Shown: positions 1-9,074 of the stretch, piece after piece
Layout: every line of letters begins with the position of its first letter
How positions within the stretch are numbered: position 1 is the first letter of the stretch
Source of the DNA: Bremia lactucae
Taxonomy: Eukaryota; Oomycota; Peronosporomycetes; Peronosporales; Peronosporaceae
Assembly: GCF_004359215.1 (NCBI RefSeq)
Contig: NC_090622.1
Location: forward strand, 2,254,825-2,276,493
Length of the DNA: 21,669 nucleotides
Direction of reading: 5' to 3'
The notes under the pieces: generated by a model
What the model saw: the letters and a program-made list of their open reading frames with translations, nothing else
What the model was told of the DNA's origin: nothing
Databases searched by the model: none
Made by a program: the position numbers and the translations under genes

Positions 1-28
1 AATTCGGTCGGCACTAGTATTTCCTTAG

Positions 29-690
29 AACGAACGGATTCTCAGTGGCTCATCGGTGGACGAAAGTGTCTTCGATGAGAAGAATCGGATTGATCGTTTT
101 ACGTCCCAATCCTGGAGGTATTTGATGAAAAAACCCTTTACATAACGATTTTAAAGAATTTAAGGATGTCTTTCCTGAATCAGTACCGTCGAGTCGCTAA
201 GGATAAAGGCACTCGACACGAAATCGACCTAATTTCAGTTTCTAAATACCGTGTCATGACGCAATGGTCATTGTTCGTGAACAAGTATTATCGATCGACA
301 AGTTCTTTGCCGATCGCTTAGCAGCGAAGCATGTGAGGGAGTCAACCTTTCCACATAGCATTTCGACCATCGGAGTGCGTAAAGCAACAGAAGGATGGCG
401 GATTGTGCATGCATTCAATGAATTGAACGCTGCAACGGTACCGGATCAAACGCCGATACCACGAATAGAGGTATCATTAATGGTATGCCAAACAGTACTA
501 TCTTTTCGTCAACGGATCTGATGAATGGATTCTATCAGATCCTTATGCGTGAACAGCATATTCCGTTCACAGCAGTAAGTACCTCAAGCGGAATGCTAGG
601 GAGTGGCTAGTTATGTCACAGGGAGTTACCAATGCCTCTGCGACATTTAACAGATGTGTAACCAATTACCAGCCATTGCTGGCGACACAA
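29..690 (+). pseudogene. Ty3/gypsy PR-RT linker and N-terminal half of reverse transcriptase (family II, broken)
   Basis: From 29 a frame reads the PR-RT leader (ERILSGSSVDESVFDEK), ended by a stop near 151. The open stretch 264-521 carries the RT fingers: a REQV..ID.FF segment, VREST.PHS, KATEGWRIVHAFN.LN and QTPIPR. After a frameshift near 500 it resumes as STDLMNGFYQILMREQHIPF, then a degraded SGML and SQG.TNASATFNRC near 560-670. The YxDD/FxDD catalytic strand, the rest of RT and all of RNase H are missing: from about 690 the sequence passes to integrase, so an internal deletion has occurred. Several stops and frameshifts make it non-functional. The reading rests on motif order shared with copies B and C in this window. 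Confidence 0.85.
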
Positions 691-734
691 CTCGTGTCGT
701 CATCCCACTTATAATAATTTGCGTTCACGCATGT

Positions 735-1032
735 GTGAGTGCCAAGGTGCACCAATAAGTGACGTGAGAAGACTTACCTCACAATACGTCGCGACTTCTA
801 CTGGCCACGGCAGTATGAGTTCGTCCGCAAGTACATTCGTGCTTGCGAAGTTTGTCGACGAGTAGAGCTAAGTACTTTTTACCGTGCTCCGTTTCAACAT
901 CTGCCAGTTCCGGTAGTATTGGCAGTCCGTATTTATGGACTTCTTTACATATTTTCCCGAAGACGATCAAAAGAAAAATGATATACTGTTTTCTTTGATC
1001 GTTTCAGCAAAATGGTACATCTTGCTGCAGTA
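735..1032 (+). pseudogene. Ty3/gypsy integrase fragment: zinc-binding domain and start of core (family II)
   Basis: At 790-870 one frame reads RDFYWPRQYEFVRKYIRACE followed by VCRRVE, the second half of the HHCC zinc-binding domain with its CxxC pair. At 997-1032 another frame reads DRFSKMVHLAAV, a core-domain strand typical of oomycete gypsy integrases. Between them (about 870-996) the linker that normally holds the first catalytic Asp is present but shifted in frame. The second Asp, the Glu and the C-terminal domain are not visible downstream. Integrase would join the element's cDNA to host DNA; this piece cannot. It directly follows the truncated RT, as expected for gag-PR-RT-RH-IN order after loss of RNase H. 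Confidence 0.8.
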
Positions 1033-1666
1033 GTAAGGTATAGAGGTTCTCAATCCCTAGGCGCATCTCACATGAGACAAGCGTCCTCCAATGAGGATCT
1101 TTAAGGGAGTATGCCTTCTTAGGGGCATGACCTGCGCTCTTAAAACATCATGGACAAAAGTCTCCCCATTAGAGGCAAAGTATCCCTGCCTCTATAGACC
1201 AACGGTGCAACTTATAGCGTGCACCGACTACGGATCGATTTTAGACCTGTTAACGGACAATCTAGTTTTTCAAGCATAGGCCTCGCGGCCTATGCTTTTG
1301 CACTTTTTGGTAAATGCCGTCCAAGCTTGGAACAAAGGTTTGACATCCCTTGCCCGATTACAAGTGTACCGCCGATGCCGGAAAAAGGCAGTGATGAAAA
1401 ATTACATTTTATCCTAACCAGGCTTGTAAAACCTGGTTGAGTCGAAGAACGGAAATTGGTATCGGTCGCTGGTCATATCAAACCAACGAGCTAGGTTTTT
1501 CTTAGAGGGCAACCAAGGGTTATTTACGGGAGCGAGCCGCAACGTATTCCGGTCCCTCTCCTGTTGACTCATGCGTACGTAAACGCTAACATGGCTCTTG
1601 AGCGATCCTTAAAATACTCCTTTCCTGGTGATACAAACTAGCACCACCAGCAGCATTCTCTCTTTC
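1033..1666. other. Unassigned element DNA with dyads
   Basis: No convincing coding frame. Short open frames exist on both strands; a plus-strand phrase HRLRIDFRPVN near 1222-1254 looks like an RT motif but has no supporting context. The stretch contains clear dyads: 11-bp perfect arms at 1272-1282/1287-1297 with a 4-nt loop, and 7-bp arms around 1168-1190, 1204-1227 and 1418-1438. It probably represents the 3' part of the integrase or untranslated element DNA that has lost recognisable protein sequence. Confidence 0.5.
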
Positions 1667-1716
1667 ACGATCACTTTGTTTCTGGTGACGCATATTAACG
1701 TCACCAAAGTGATCGT
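1667..1716. repeat. Nested dyad at contig end
   Basis: Outer arms ACGATCACTTTG (1667-1678) and CAAAGTGATCGT (1705-1716) are perfect 12-bp complements. Inside, GGTGACG (1684-1690) and CGTCACC (1699-1705) form a second hairpin that shares one base with the outer arm. The structure lies 3 bases from the N gap, and its copy sits equally close to the gap at 13348-13397. Confidence 0.85.
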
Positions 1717-1719
1717 CGC

Positions 1720-1819
1720 NNNNNNNNNNNNNNNNNNNNNNNNNNNNNNNNNNNNNNNNNNNNNNNNNNNNNNNNNNNNNNNNNNNNNNNNNNNNNNNNN
1801 NNNNNNNNNNNNNNNNNNN
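1720..1819. other. 100-N scaffold gap
   Basis: Exactly 100 N, so a placeholder of unknown real size. Left edge: family II pol. Right edge: family I protease on the opposite strand. Confidence 0.99.
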
Positions 1820-2205
1820 GGTGTCCTGCGCAGAGTTCGCAACTGTGCGTGTACGCCAGTCTATCCATGGTTGGTGTTTTGCCAACCATAGCATGCCTAG
1901 GATGAGGTCATACGGACTCTCCATACCTAGCACTATGAAATTCTTTTTATAAGAGAAGTCACTAAAGCTGAAGGCGAGTTCTACCTGAACTCCCTCGAAC
2001 TTAACGAGCGGGCCGTTCGCTAAACGGCTCGAACGGTCGCCTCTTCTCGCTTGCCATCCTGGCAAAGCGACTCAAACATCACCGGTCTCTTTCTTAGAGC
2101 CGCGAGTTTCACAAAATTTTGTGATGCACCCGAATCCATTGGGAGGGTCATCACCTGGTCATAGCCTCGTACCTGAGCGCTATAGACCAGCAGGGTTGAG
2201 GTCAA
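1820..2205 (-). pseudogene. Ty3/gypsy aspartic protease (family I, one frameshift, cut by gap)
   Basis: On the minus strand the catalytic motif DSGAS is encoded at 2122-2136, preceded by a LLVYSAQVRGYDQVMTLPM segment. The frame breaks near 2030 and continues in another frame as FIVLGMESPYDLILGMLWL followed by AKHQPWIDWRTRTV (about 1850-1965). ILGMxWLAxHxPxIDW is the C-terminal signature of retropepsins in oomycete gypsy elements. Such a protease matures the Gag-Pol polyprotein inside virus-like particles. Both halves are well preserved, with one obvious frameshift, so this copy is younger than the plus-strand element downstream. The frame stays open into the N gap. Confidence 0.88.
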
Positions 2206-3102
2206 ACATTATGAGACCTCAAGGACTATGCTTCCATTTTTTCCACATCTCTGAATTAAGGAGGAGCTTTAGAGTCCGCGTCAGTAGGGCATCCCGCCCC
2301 TACTGCGCTCCTGCATTTCTTGACCCCGCAGTGGTCGATGCAGAACTTATGTGTCTCGCACGCTGGTTCTTGCCATCGCCCTTTGGGAAAGGAACCCTCT
2401 TGCTGGGCGCCTTCGCTCAAGCAGGGACCCTGGCATAGCAGCGAGCCATCATATGGCCGCGCTTGCCGCATTTGCAGGAGACAACGTCTGCATTGCCCAA
2501 TTCCATGGGCATCTGACCTCTCGGCCGACGGCTTATAGGATTGCTCCTCAACTAATGCAATTTGGATTGCCTCTTCCCTCGTCGACGGCACCTTCCTGAA
2601 AAGGGCCTGTCGCGATGGGCCATGCCGAAGTCAGTTCATAAACGTAGGCACCTTTATGTGCTCCGAAATCGGACTTACGGTAATAGACGCCGACAGCGAG
2701 CGCATCTCTTGCACATAATCTTGCAGAGATCAGTTCGCCTGTCGCGCTCCAAAGAAGCGCGCCTAAAGCGACACTTCGTTGTTCGGCGGCGGGTACATGG
2801 CGCGAATCTTTTCCTTGAAGATCGCCCATGTAGAAAACGCCTTAACGTCCGCCATGAACGCCGAGTAAGCACACTTTGAGGCCTTACCGCGCAGATGCGA
2901 CATGGCGTACGACACCATCAAGCTGTCGTCCTCGATGAGCTGGGCGACACCGCATTGCTCCACGCCTAAAGCCAGTGGACAATCGTGTGCGCTGCAGTTC
3001 CATCGAACTTGGGCGGGTCCATCCGAATGGGCCTCGGCTGATGCGGCCGGGCAGAGAGCATCTCAACCGTCCTCTTGAGAGCGCGTTATCGACCTCACCC
3101 AA
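2206..3102 (-). pseudogene. Ty3/gypsy gag (family I), N-terminus deleted, several frameshifts
   Basis: Compared with the better copy at 17654-18747, this minus-strand sequence keeps the capsid core (MEQCGVAQLIEDDSLMVSY and SHLRGKAS in 2763-2963) and EEAIQIALVEEQSY near 2530-2590. The nucleocapsid knuckle near 2440-2490 reads CKCGKRGHMMARC, one residue short of CX2C because the first Cys codon has shifted. The frame is interrupted several times between about 2550 and 2960. The first roughly 130 residues are absent: after RTVEMLSAR (about 3050) the sequence joins straight to LTR DNA near 3090, a deletion of roughly 460 bp relative to the other copy. The gag stop sits in a small hairpin at 2284-2303. 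Confidence 0.87.
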
Positions 3103-3326
3103 CGCACTCAGTACTATGGTTAAGTGTCGTCACGGGAGCGTAATCCGGCTCCTCGTGCGCACTTACTAAGTAGAAAGTAGTTTTTAGATTGATTTATATT
3201 TAATCGCATTGAATATAAATAACTCTTTTTACCATTCCAAAATGTCATCTCTGTAGATAAAGCAATATGTATTGCGAGCGTATCTTTCTAGATACCTCGC
3301 GTAACGGATGACGCTAGGCGTCATCC
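3090..3326 (-). repeat. Family I LTR fragment
   Basis: Aligns with 18905-19150 at high similarity, including the CACGGGAGC...GCTCCTCGTG hairpin, an A/T-rich TATA-like stretch near 3195-3225 and the GCGAGCGTATC...GATACCTCGC dyad. It lies directly upstream of the minus-strand gag, as a 5' LTR should. Similarity stops at 3326, after a perfect GGATGACGC/GCGTCATCC hairpin (3306-3314/3318-3326), so the outer LTR end is not defined here. Confidence 0.75.
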
Positions 3327-3469
3327 CTCCTAATGTGAATGCACCCATGTACATCACATACACAAGGGTTGGTTACAAATGTGCACTACACCCGAGTGCT
3401 GGGTCTAATTTCTTTAATTTAGTAATTGACCATCTCCGTTAAGTACACCAAATGTCTTAACGGGGACTG
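3327..3469. other. Unassigned, no coding
   Basis: No frame resembling a protein. One dyad, CCGTTAAG/CTTAACGG (about 3437-3464). It may be the outer part of one of the two flanking LTRs. Confidence 0.5.
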
Positions 3470-4125
3470 TGTAACATTACGGCAACTTTAGCCTGTTACA
3501 ACTTCTGGAACACAACGTGCAGTGGAATGTTTCAAAGTTGCTAAGCTTGAGCCTTGGCAACTGAAGGAGGACGAAGTATAGGTAAAAGTAAATCTGTATT
3601 AATTTAATTAAGTTCCTACGTATTGCAATATTCGTAACTGACTTAATAAATTTGGATTACAAATAATTGCTCGCAGCCCATTCGCGCGATTGGCGGGACA
3701 ATGAACAGAATTGAAGCGGGACGCACTTCGGTTAGTAGACCGTTAATGTAGTACAAATCACATTGTGGGATAAATACCCATTTAACTATGTAAAATAGGT
3801 AATATCATCAAAACCCCGTAATTATGGGTAATAGAGTGGCAGCCACCAGATAAAAATCTGGTGGCCGGAATCTATTAAAAATGTAAATAGAGTAAGGTTT
3901 TATAATTTTAATCTCAAATAAAGTTTCGTTCCCCCTTTTAATCTTTCAAGTGCCTTGCGTCTTCTCAAGGTATATACTCTCGGGCACAAGTTTGTTGTTG
4001 CAGTCGCCTTATCCGCCCACGAACTTCCTCGCAGCACGCGAAATAAGACTGTTAATTTGATTTCTAGCTGTGTTCGACGGTGTGTGTGTTGTTGTGCGGG
4101 GTTGCTCAAGAAGCGCCTTCCTACA
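3470..4125 (+). repeat. Candidate 5' LTR of plus-strand family I element
   Basis: The expected LTR 3' end, CTACA at 4121-4125, is followed by TT and then TGGAATTCC, matching the CTACA-CT-TGGTAGC layout of the family I minus-strand copy near 18790. The 5' end is a guess: TGTAACATTAC at 3470 starts with TG and lies about 650 bp upstream. Within it are a CCACCAGAT/ATCTGGTGG hairpin (3843-3851/3856-3864) and A/T-rich promoter-like DNA at 3590-3665. Its body does not match the other family I LTR, so it may belong to a subfamily. Confidence 0.35.
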
Positions 4126-4167
4126 TTTGGAATTCCTCACTTGACTAGTCTCTCTGAGCGTGTCATT

Positions 4168-5215
4168 GAGGATGAGCCTTTATATCGATTGGTCTCATTA
4201 AACCCACCTCCTTGAACATCATCAGGAGGTGGCTAAGCACTTGGCGCACCAACTTGGTGTGCAAGCCCTGGCCAGTCTGTTAAAAGTCTTCAGAGCAACA
4301 TGTTGCTCTGTTGGAGCAATTTGGGGCGTTTGTGCTTGAGATGCGTGTGGCCGCGTCGAAGGCACATAGCCATGCTGCGGAGGAGCTCATCGTTAAGACT
4401 CAGGATGCCTTAGACTTAAGCAGACTCGAGACGAGTCGAGGCTCTCGACAAGACTGTTGAGACGCTCTCCACCCGGTCTTATAAGCGAGGCTGATTCGGA
4501 TGAACCCGCCTAGAATTGTTTGAACTGCAGCTCACACGATTGTCCACTGGCTTTAGCCGTGATTCAATGTTGTAATGCAGCTCATCGAGGACGACATTCG
4601 GATGTTGCCGCACGCTATGCCTCATTTGCGTAGAGGGGACTTACTCGGCGCAGTAAAGCGTTTTCGTCATGAGTAATCTTTAAGAAAAAGATTCGCGCTA
4701 TGTGTCAGCCGTCGAGGCACTAAAATTTTGCTGCATACGCGCTTCTTTAAAGCACGACAGGGGCAGCGATCTCTCCAAAAATATGTACAGGAGATGCGCT
4801 TGCTGTCGGCATTTGCCACTGAGGTCCGATACCGGAAACGCATTAAGGCGTCCACGTTCATGTATGAACAGTGACACGGCCCATCGGTAACGGCTCATTT
4901 TAGAAATGTGCCGTTGGCGATGGAAGAGGAAATCGAAATCATCTTAATTAAGCAGTCGTTCGTCAACAGTGTTTCAGCGACAGCTAGGCTAAAGCCGGCT
5001 GCCGAATGGCTGGATGCTGCTTCTGCATGTCACATACAAGTGCGGCAAGCGCGGTCATACGGTGGTACAGTGCCATGCCAAAGTTGCTGCTGGTGCTACA
5101 ATGCCGAGCGAGAAACTTTTTACCCGAGAGCGACGTCATGAACCAGCGCGCACGACACGCATTTTCGCATCGATCACTGACGGTTCGGGAAATGCTAAAG
5201 CGTAATAGGAACGAG
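4168..5215 (+). pseudogene. Ty3/gypsy gag (family I, plus-strand copy, heavily decayed)
   Basis: Nucleotide similarity to the minus-strand gag of 17654-18747 starts at the GAGGATGAGCC near 4168 and runs through the N-terminal region (an E-H-H-x-E-V segment near 4220, SEQHVALLEQF across 4288-4322 in one frame). The capsid region is mostly unreadable (4500-4900). The nucleocapsid knuckle is preserved in one frame near 5030-5075: YKCGKRGHTVVQCHAK, with the first Cys lost. The end, GSGNAKA, is followed by two stops at about 5203, where the gag stop is in the other copies. Frameshifts and stops throughout make it non-functional. Gag would form the virus-like particle. Confidence 0.8.
4291..4310. 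repeat. Perfect 20-bp palindrome inside gag remnant
   Basis: CAGAGCAACATGTTGCTCTG is its own reverse complement. It differs from the 18595-18614 palindrome only at the second and second-last bases (T/A there, A/T here), so the pairing is kept. Confidence 0.95.
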
Positions 5216-5640
5216 TTGCCCTACTGACTCAGAACCCTTCGATCAGAGTTTAATGAACGATTCGGTAGCATCGTTCCTGAGGTTCCGAGCACTCGAGATC
5301 AAGGCTATAGACCGTGTGATATCTTATCTCGTGAGTTCAGGTGCACCAAAACAGATGTAGTACTCGCAGCTTTAATGTAGAGACCGGCGAGTATTGAGTT
5401 ACTTTGGTGCGATCATTCATTAACGACGCCCTAGTGAAAACGGAGGTAGTCCAAGTTGAACTCGCCTTCAGCTAATTTCTTCCGTAGAGGAACGTTCACC
5501 GTGATAGGTATGGAGAGTCCATATGACCACATCCTAGGCAATTCACGGTTGGTAAGACACTAACTATGGTTTTACTGGCGTATACGCACAGTTGCTTATT
5601 CTAAGCAGGAAAGGATGTGCTCCTGCGACAGGCCTATGCA
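5216..5640 (+). pseudogene. Ty3/gypsy protease remnant (family I, plus-strand copy)
   Basis: At 5334-5348 the codons read S-S-G-A-P where the related copy at 2122-2136 encodes DSGAS, so the catalytic Asp is lost. At 5501-5600 one frame reads VIGMESPYDHILGNSRL, then a stop, then W..RIRTVA, collinear with the C-terminal block of the 1820-2205 protease. It follows gag and precedes the RT leader. Many stops; inactive. Confidence 0.8.
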
Positions 5641-6389
5641 ACTGATGTTGATTAAACACAGTTGAGGATGCGTTCAGGGTATGTTAAACATCATCAGGTC
5701 CTACCCAGAGCCTATAGTCTAGTATAGCTGAAATTTCCCGACAGGAAGTCAGGTGACACAAGGTCCCACCCAGTTTGGAGAGACTAATGTATAAAATAGA
5801 ACAATAAAAAGAAGCCATGGACGTGGTGGGACTTTTCAAAGCCAAAAGCTACTGGCAGTTGATAGCGAGCTTACAGGAAGTCAAGCGTCGCAAGCAGCCT
5901 AGGGCCTGGTGCGGTTGGAAGTCATGGGTTAGCTGAGAAAGCAACGCCTCTTACTTCCAGGTTCAAAGGTCGCGTTGACTCGGAAGACGAGCACACGACA
6001 AATAAGGACGATCAAAGCCACATCGAACGAGCAACCTTTGGATCAGTCCGGTCCAAGAGGACAAACTTAAGAACGAGATGTACGAGGCCGTTGAAGCCAA
6101 GATGGTGGGGGCGTCCTCAGTTGAGGTGCTGGTCCAGCACATTTTGAGATCTTCCGAGGGAATAGTATATCTCTAAGAGAACCCGGGTATGTTCCTCTCT
6201 GAAGTAAAGGAAGAGAAAATACACGAGATAGTCGCAAGTTCCCAAAGAGGACTTGGTGGACTGCTGCTCGTCGTCGACAGAAAAAGCGGTTCACTGCAAG
6301 GCTGGGAAACCTTAAAGGCCAGCCCGGCTTACGAAATTCTGTGAAAATACTGTAATGTGTTCTTAATATAAGTGCCGATCTACCTACAG
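5641..6389 (+). pseudogene. PR-RT linker of plus-strand element
   Basis: Weakly coding DNA between protease and RT. From about 6180 a frame includes FLSEVKEEKIHEI and GSLQGWETLKASPAYEIL, matching in order the 'DESVL.EKTRIE.F.SQ.WE.LK..P.Y' leader found before RT in copies A and B. The first half (5641-6070) has no recognisable protein. Confidence 0.65.
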
Positions 6390-7170
6390 AGCTGATAGGG
6401 GCATCATGCAGAGATTGAATTGGAATCTGGTACCAAGTATTGTGTTACCTGGAAATGGGCGTTTCCGAAATAGCAAGACGATCGTAAGGATAGGTCCTTT
6501 GACAAACGAGTCAAGAATGGACTTTACGTCAGAGCAAGTCGCCCTAGTGCAGCCTGAGTTTCTGAGTGCATAAGGCAAGAGGTGGATGGCGCGTGGTTTA
6601 CGATTGCAATAAGTTTACCACGGACACCATACCAGCGCAAACGCCGATCCAGTGAAGATATGTCTTCTTGAGCTCCAAGGAAAATGAACACCTTAAGTGG
6701 TATGCTGTGGGAGTGGCTTTGATGCCAAAAGGGTTTGAAAGCACACGAGCGATATTTGACCAACTGGTAGCGCGCTTGATGCGTCAGCGCAGCGATCACG
6801 CGCCTCATTAGTTAGCGATGGAATCGTGAATAGTAGGGCCGAGGCCGGGCCGAGCAAATTACAGCCACACAAACGTTATATAGACGCTGCGTTGAACTCT
6901 GTCAGACGCCCATTTGCACGTCAACTTGCGAAAGTGCGTCATAGGGGTCCCTAAGATACCGGTGCTGAGCTGCATCGTACGTACACATGGTGTACGAGCA
7001 GATCGATAAAAGGTTAAGTCTTTATACGAATGACCAGTACCATGTCACGTGAAGGATTTAAACTAATTCTTACGGCTCTCTATTTACTTGCATAAGTAGA
7101 GCAACAATTCTGCAGAGCGGACTAGGCCCTTGACTGACCTCCTTAAAAATGTTAAAGAATAAATTTGGCC
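6390..7170 (+). pseudogene. Ty3/gypsy reverse transcriptase (family I, plus-strand copy, decayed)
   Basis: RT landmarks appear in order across shifting frames: HHAEIELESGTKYCVTWKWAFP (start, about 6402), NKF..DTIPAQTPIPV near 6610-6660, SGMLWEWL near 6697-6720, and the thumb segment from about 6900: NLRKCVIGVPKIPVLSCIVR, THGVRAD, then VKDLN.FLRLSIYLHK to about 7100 and ER.RPLTDLLK before 7150. The section carrying the FxDD catalytic strand is deleted or unreadable between 6740 and 6880. The element would have used this enzyme to copy its RNA; this copy cannot. Confidence 0.85.
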
Positions 7171-7545
7171 AAAAGACAAGTGGATAAATTTACATTAGGG
7201 AAGCAATCTGTTGTAGTCGTCTGTGCTGCAAGCAATACTACTATCGGTAGTGACAACGGCGATAACCGAGTCATTCTTTCCAGTGTCAGCTTTTGAAGAC
7301 TATGGAACTGAAAAACCCGGTGGATTACAAGGAGGTTTTTCAATAAAGTATGCTGTTGTTTAGTTTCGATTGAATTGTTGGACCCTAGACCATTATTGGT
7401 ATAAATTCGGCGCACCCTCAGGATGGCAAGCCGGGCATACATTCTTTGTTAAATCCAATATTAATTTAAAATGTTGATTGAAAGCCGGTTGGAACGAATG
7501 ATTTGGCTGGCGCGTTATCGCGCAGACCAGACTTCGATGTAAGAC
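7171..7545 (+). pseudogene. RNase H domain remnant (family I, plus-strand copy)
   Basis: Follows RT without a gap. One frame gives VVVVCAASNTTIG (the first catalytic Asp of VxxDAS replaced), then NGDNRVILSS. LLDPRPLLV near 7375-7400 matches the strand leading to the TDHASL motif, which is lost. The domain ends clearly as ALSRRPDFDVRHHENV (about 7510-7557), the usual end of the RNase H region in these elements. Stops and frameshifts occur throughout. Confidence 0.8.
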
Positions 7546-7639
7546 ACCATGAAAACGTGTCTTGTGTCAAGGAAGATGCTGAGTCGTCAACGTTGGCAGC
7601 CATGAAAGTCTACCTCGCGACAGCTTTTTGCTTCTGGTA

Positions 7640-8480
7640 TAATGGAGAGGTACAGTCAGGATGAAACTTGTCGTCTGCCAAGAAATACTGCGGTGGACGA
7701 AAGGTCTTACTTCCGTCGCACCTGAAGGCGAATATAAGTCGCTTTTATTACAGCGACGGCCACTTACATGGAATCAGTTTGTCACCTTGTGACCTCTTGA
7801 GGATATATGTACGGATCTTAAGCTTGGGATCTCTTCGAGCTCCAGATGCACCATCAAGTGGGCATCTGGACCGTGAAAAGACATTCTAACGAGTCTGAAG
7901 ACTTTTGGGTTTCCCTCCTGTGTCGGTAGGTGACCAATTATATTCGCTTCTGCAAACTTGTCAGCGCATAAAGCTGTCTGCACCATCCAAAAATGCGCCA
8001 TTGAAGCCGCTGCATGTTTAAAGTGATTGTTGGAAGTTGGTCCGTTTGGACTTCATTTCTGGCATGCCGCCTGACATCAAGGGTCGGACGGGGCTCGTTG
8101 TGTGTGTGTCTTTGTAGACAGACTCAGTAAAACGGTGTTATTAGCACCATGTAGCACCACGATCCTCAGGCAAAAATGTAGCTCTCTTGTTCTATGTATC
8201 AATTACACGAATAGGATCGAACCAGGATCTGTGTCTTAGGGTGCTTGGTAGCAAGCTCCACATGTTAACAGCCGAATAACCACAGATCGATGGACAAGTT
8301 GAACATCCCAGCCAAATCGGGACAAATTTATTGCGCACAATAGCGATACCTAAGAAATAGGACCAACAATTGCTCTTCGTAGAGTTCGCAATCAAAAACG
8401 GTGTCCACACCAGTACGGATGAGATGCCGTTTTATGTTTACGGACTGTACCATCCTCGAACTCGTTATTTTGCAGCCCAA
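7640..8480 (+). pseudogene. Ty3/gypsy integrase (family I, plus-strand copy, decayed)
   Basis: The open stretch 7668-7889 holds the domain before the zinc finger (LPSHLKANISRFYYSDGHL) and the second His of HHCC (APSSGHLDREKTF). Near 7935-7960 YIRFCK keeps the first Cys of CxxC, but a one-base loss shifts the frame before the second. The core gives LDFISGMPPDIKGRTGLVV (first catalytic Asp kept, about 8048), a damaged second Asp region near 8210, IDGQVEHPSQIGTNLLRTIA near 8288 (Glu kept) and FVEFAIKNGVHTSTDEMPFY plus GLYHPRT near 8375-8465. It is the best marked integrase in the window but has at least five stops or shifts. Confidence 0.87.
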
Positions 8481-9060
8481 GTCTTTGTAAAGGAGGGTTT
8501 TGCGGAAGCAACTGCGACCAACGAAGAGCATCAGGCAACTCCAGATACTTGCCTTAGTGACCTTGCTATTTAAGCAGGGTACGCGAATCTACTCTTGCGT
8601 TTCGCCAGGCTATTTACAGATGTCTGATGACGTTGGAGACCTAATCTTCAGGCTTAGTCATCCGTCTATACCAAGACACACACCGTATTTCACTTGGGCC
8701 GTCTAAAATTTAGATGTGGATCCATAAGTGATCGCGTATCCACCCTCGTCAGAGGAGACTGCTGGTGACTCCGACCATGCGTTCAGCGTCGTTCAGTTAG
8801 ATAAGGGAAAGGATGAATAACTTTCAGCCGACCAATCCGCTCACCTTGAAAGGGACACGGACAGCAAAAAAAACGCGGTTAACACGAGTCTCTCAACTTC
8901 AGCAACTCCAACAGGTCCAGCCAAAGGTTCAGCCGTTCACAACCCTGGCGATCATTACAGCAAAAATCGTTGAGATACAAAGTAGTCGCGAGACTTTAAT
9001 TCAAAATCACCAATCTTTCATTCAGCACCGCTCTGTGCCTGCGCCTGAAAGGAAGCAGTA
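8481..9060 (+). pseudogene. Integrase C-terminal region and pre-chromodomain linker
   Basis: Near 8670-8712 a frame reads TVFHLGRLKF, the 'HPVFHVGRLK' strand that ends the integrase C-terminal SH3-like part of chromovirus-type elements. Downstream, 8813-9094 is open in one frame with low-complexity Q-rich text, and another frame reads a hydrophilic linker (DQSAHLERDTDSKK). Such linkers precede the chromodomain in these elements. The true frame is uncertain. Confidence 0.6.
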
Positions 9061-9074
9061 TAGGCTGCCACGAG

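Larger units (their letters stand above)
1..1719. repeat. Left arm of 1.7-kb identical inverted duplication
   Basis: This stretch is the reverse complement of 13345-15063. I compared the ends, the RT and IN stretches and the last 200 bases and found no difference; four open frames also translate identically in both arms. The arm ends exactly at the first N gap, and its partner begins exactly after the second gap. It holds decayed family II pol sequence with the same frameshifts in both arms, so the duplication is later than the decay. The match runs to the left window edge, so its true length is unknown. Assembly duplication is more likely than a real inverted repeat. Confidence 0.95.

Noticed and set aside
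264..521. 85-codon frame as a stand-alone small gene (also 14543-14800)
   Set aside because: It is the readable part of a broken RT, with domain motifs continuing outside in other frames.
1222..1254. Phrase HRLRIDFRPVN read as an RT motif
   Set aside because: No neighbouring RT block in frame, and the position is downstream of integrase. Judged a coincidence.
4080..4100. GT-rich run as a microsatellite (also near 8100)
   Set aside because: Only a few imperfect units; not a meaningful repeat.
3900..4215. Overlapping short frames on both strands as small genes
   Set aside because: No protein-like composition or start context; this is the leader/LTR of the plus-strand element.
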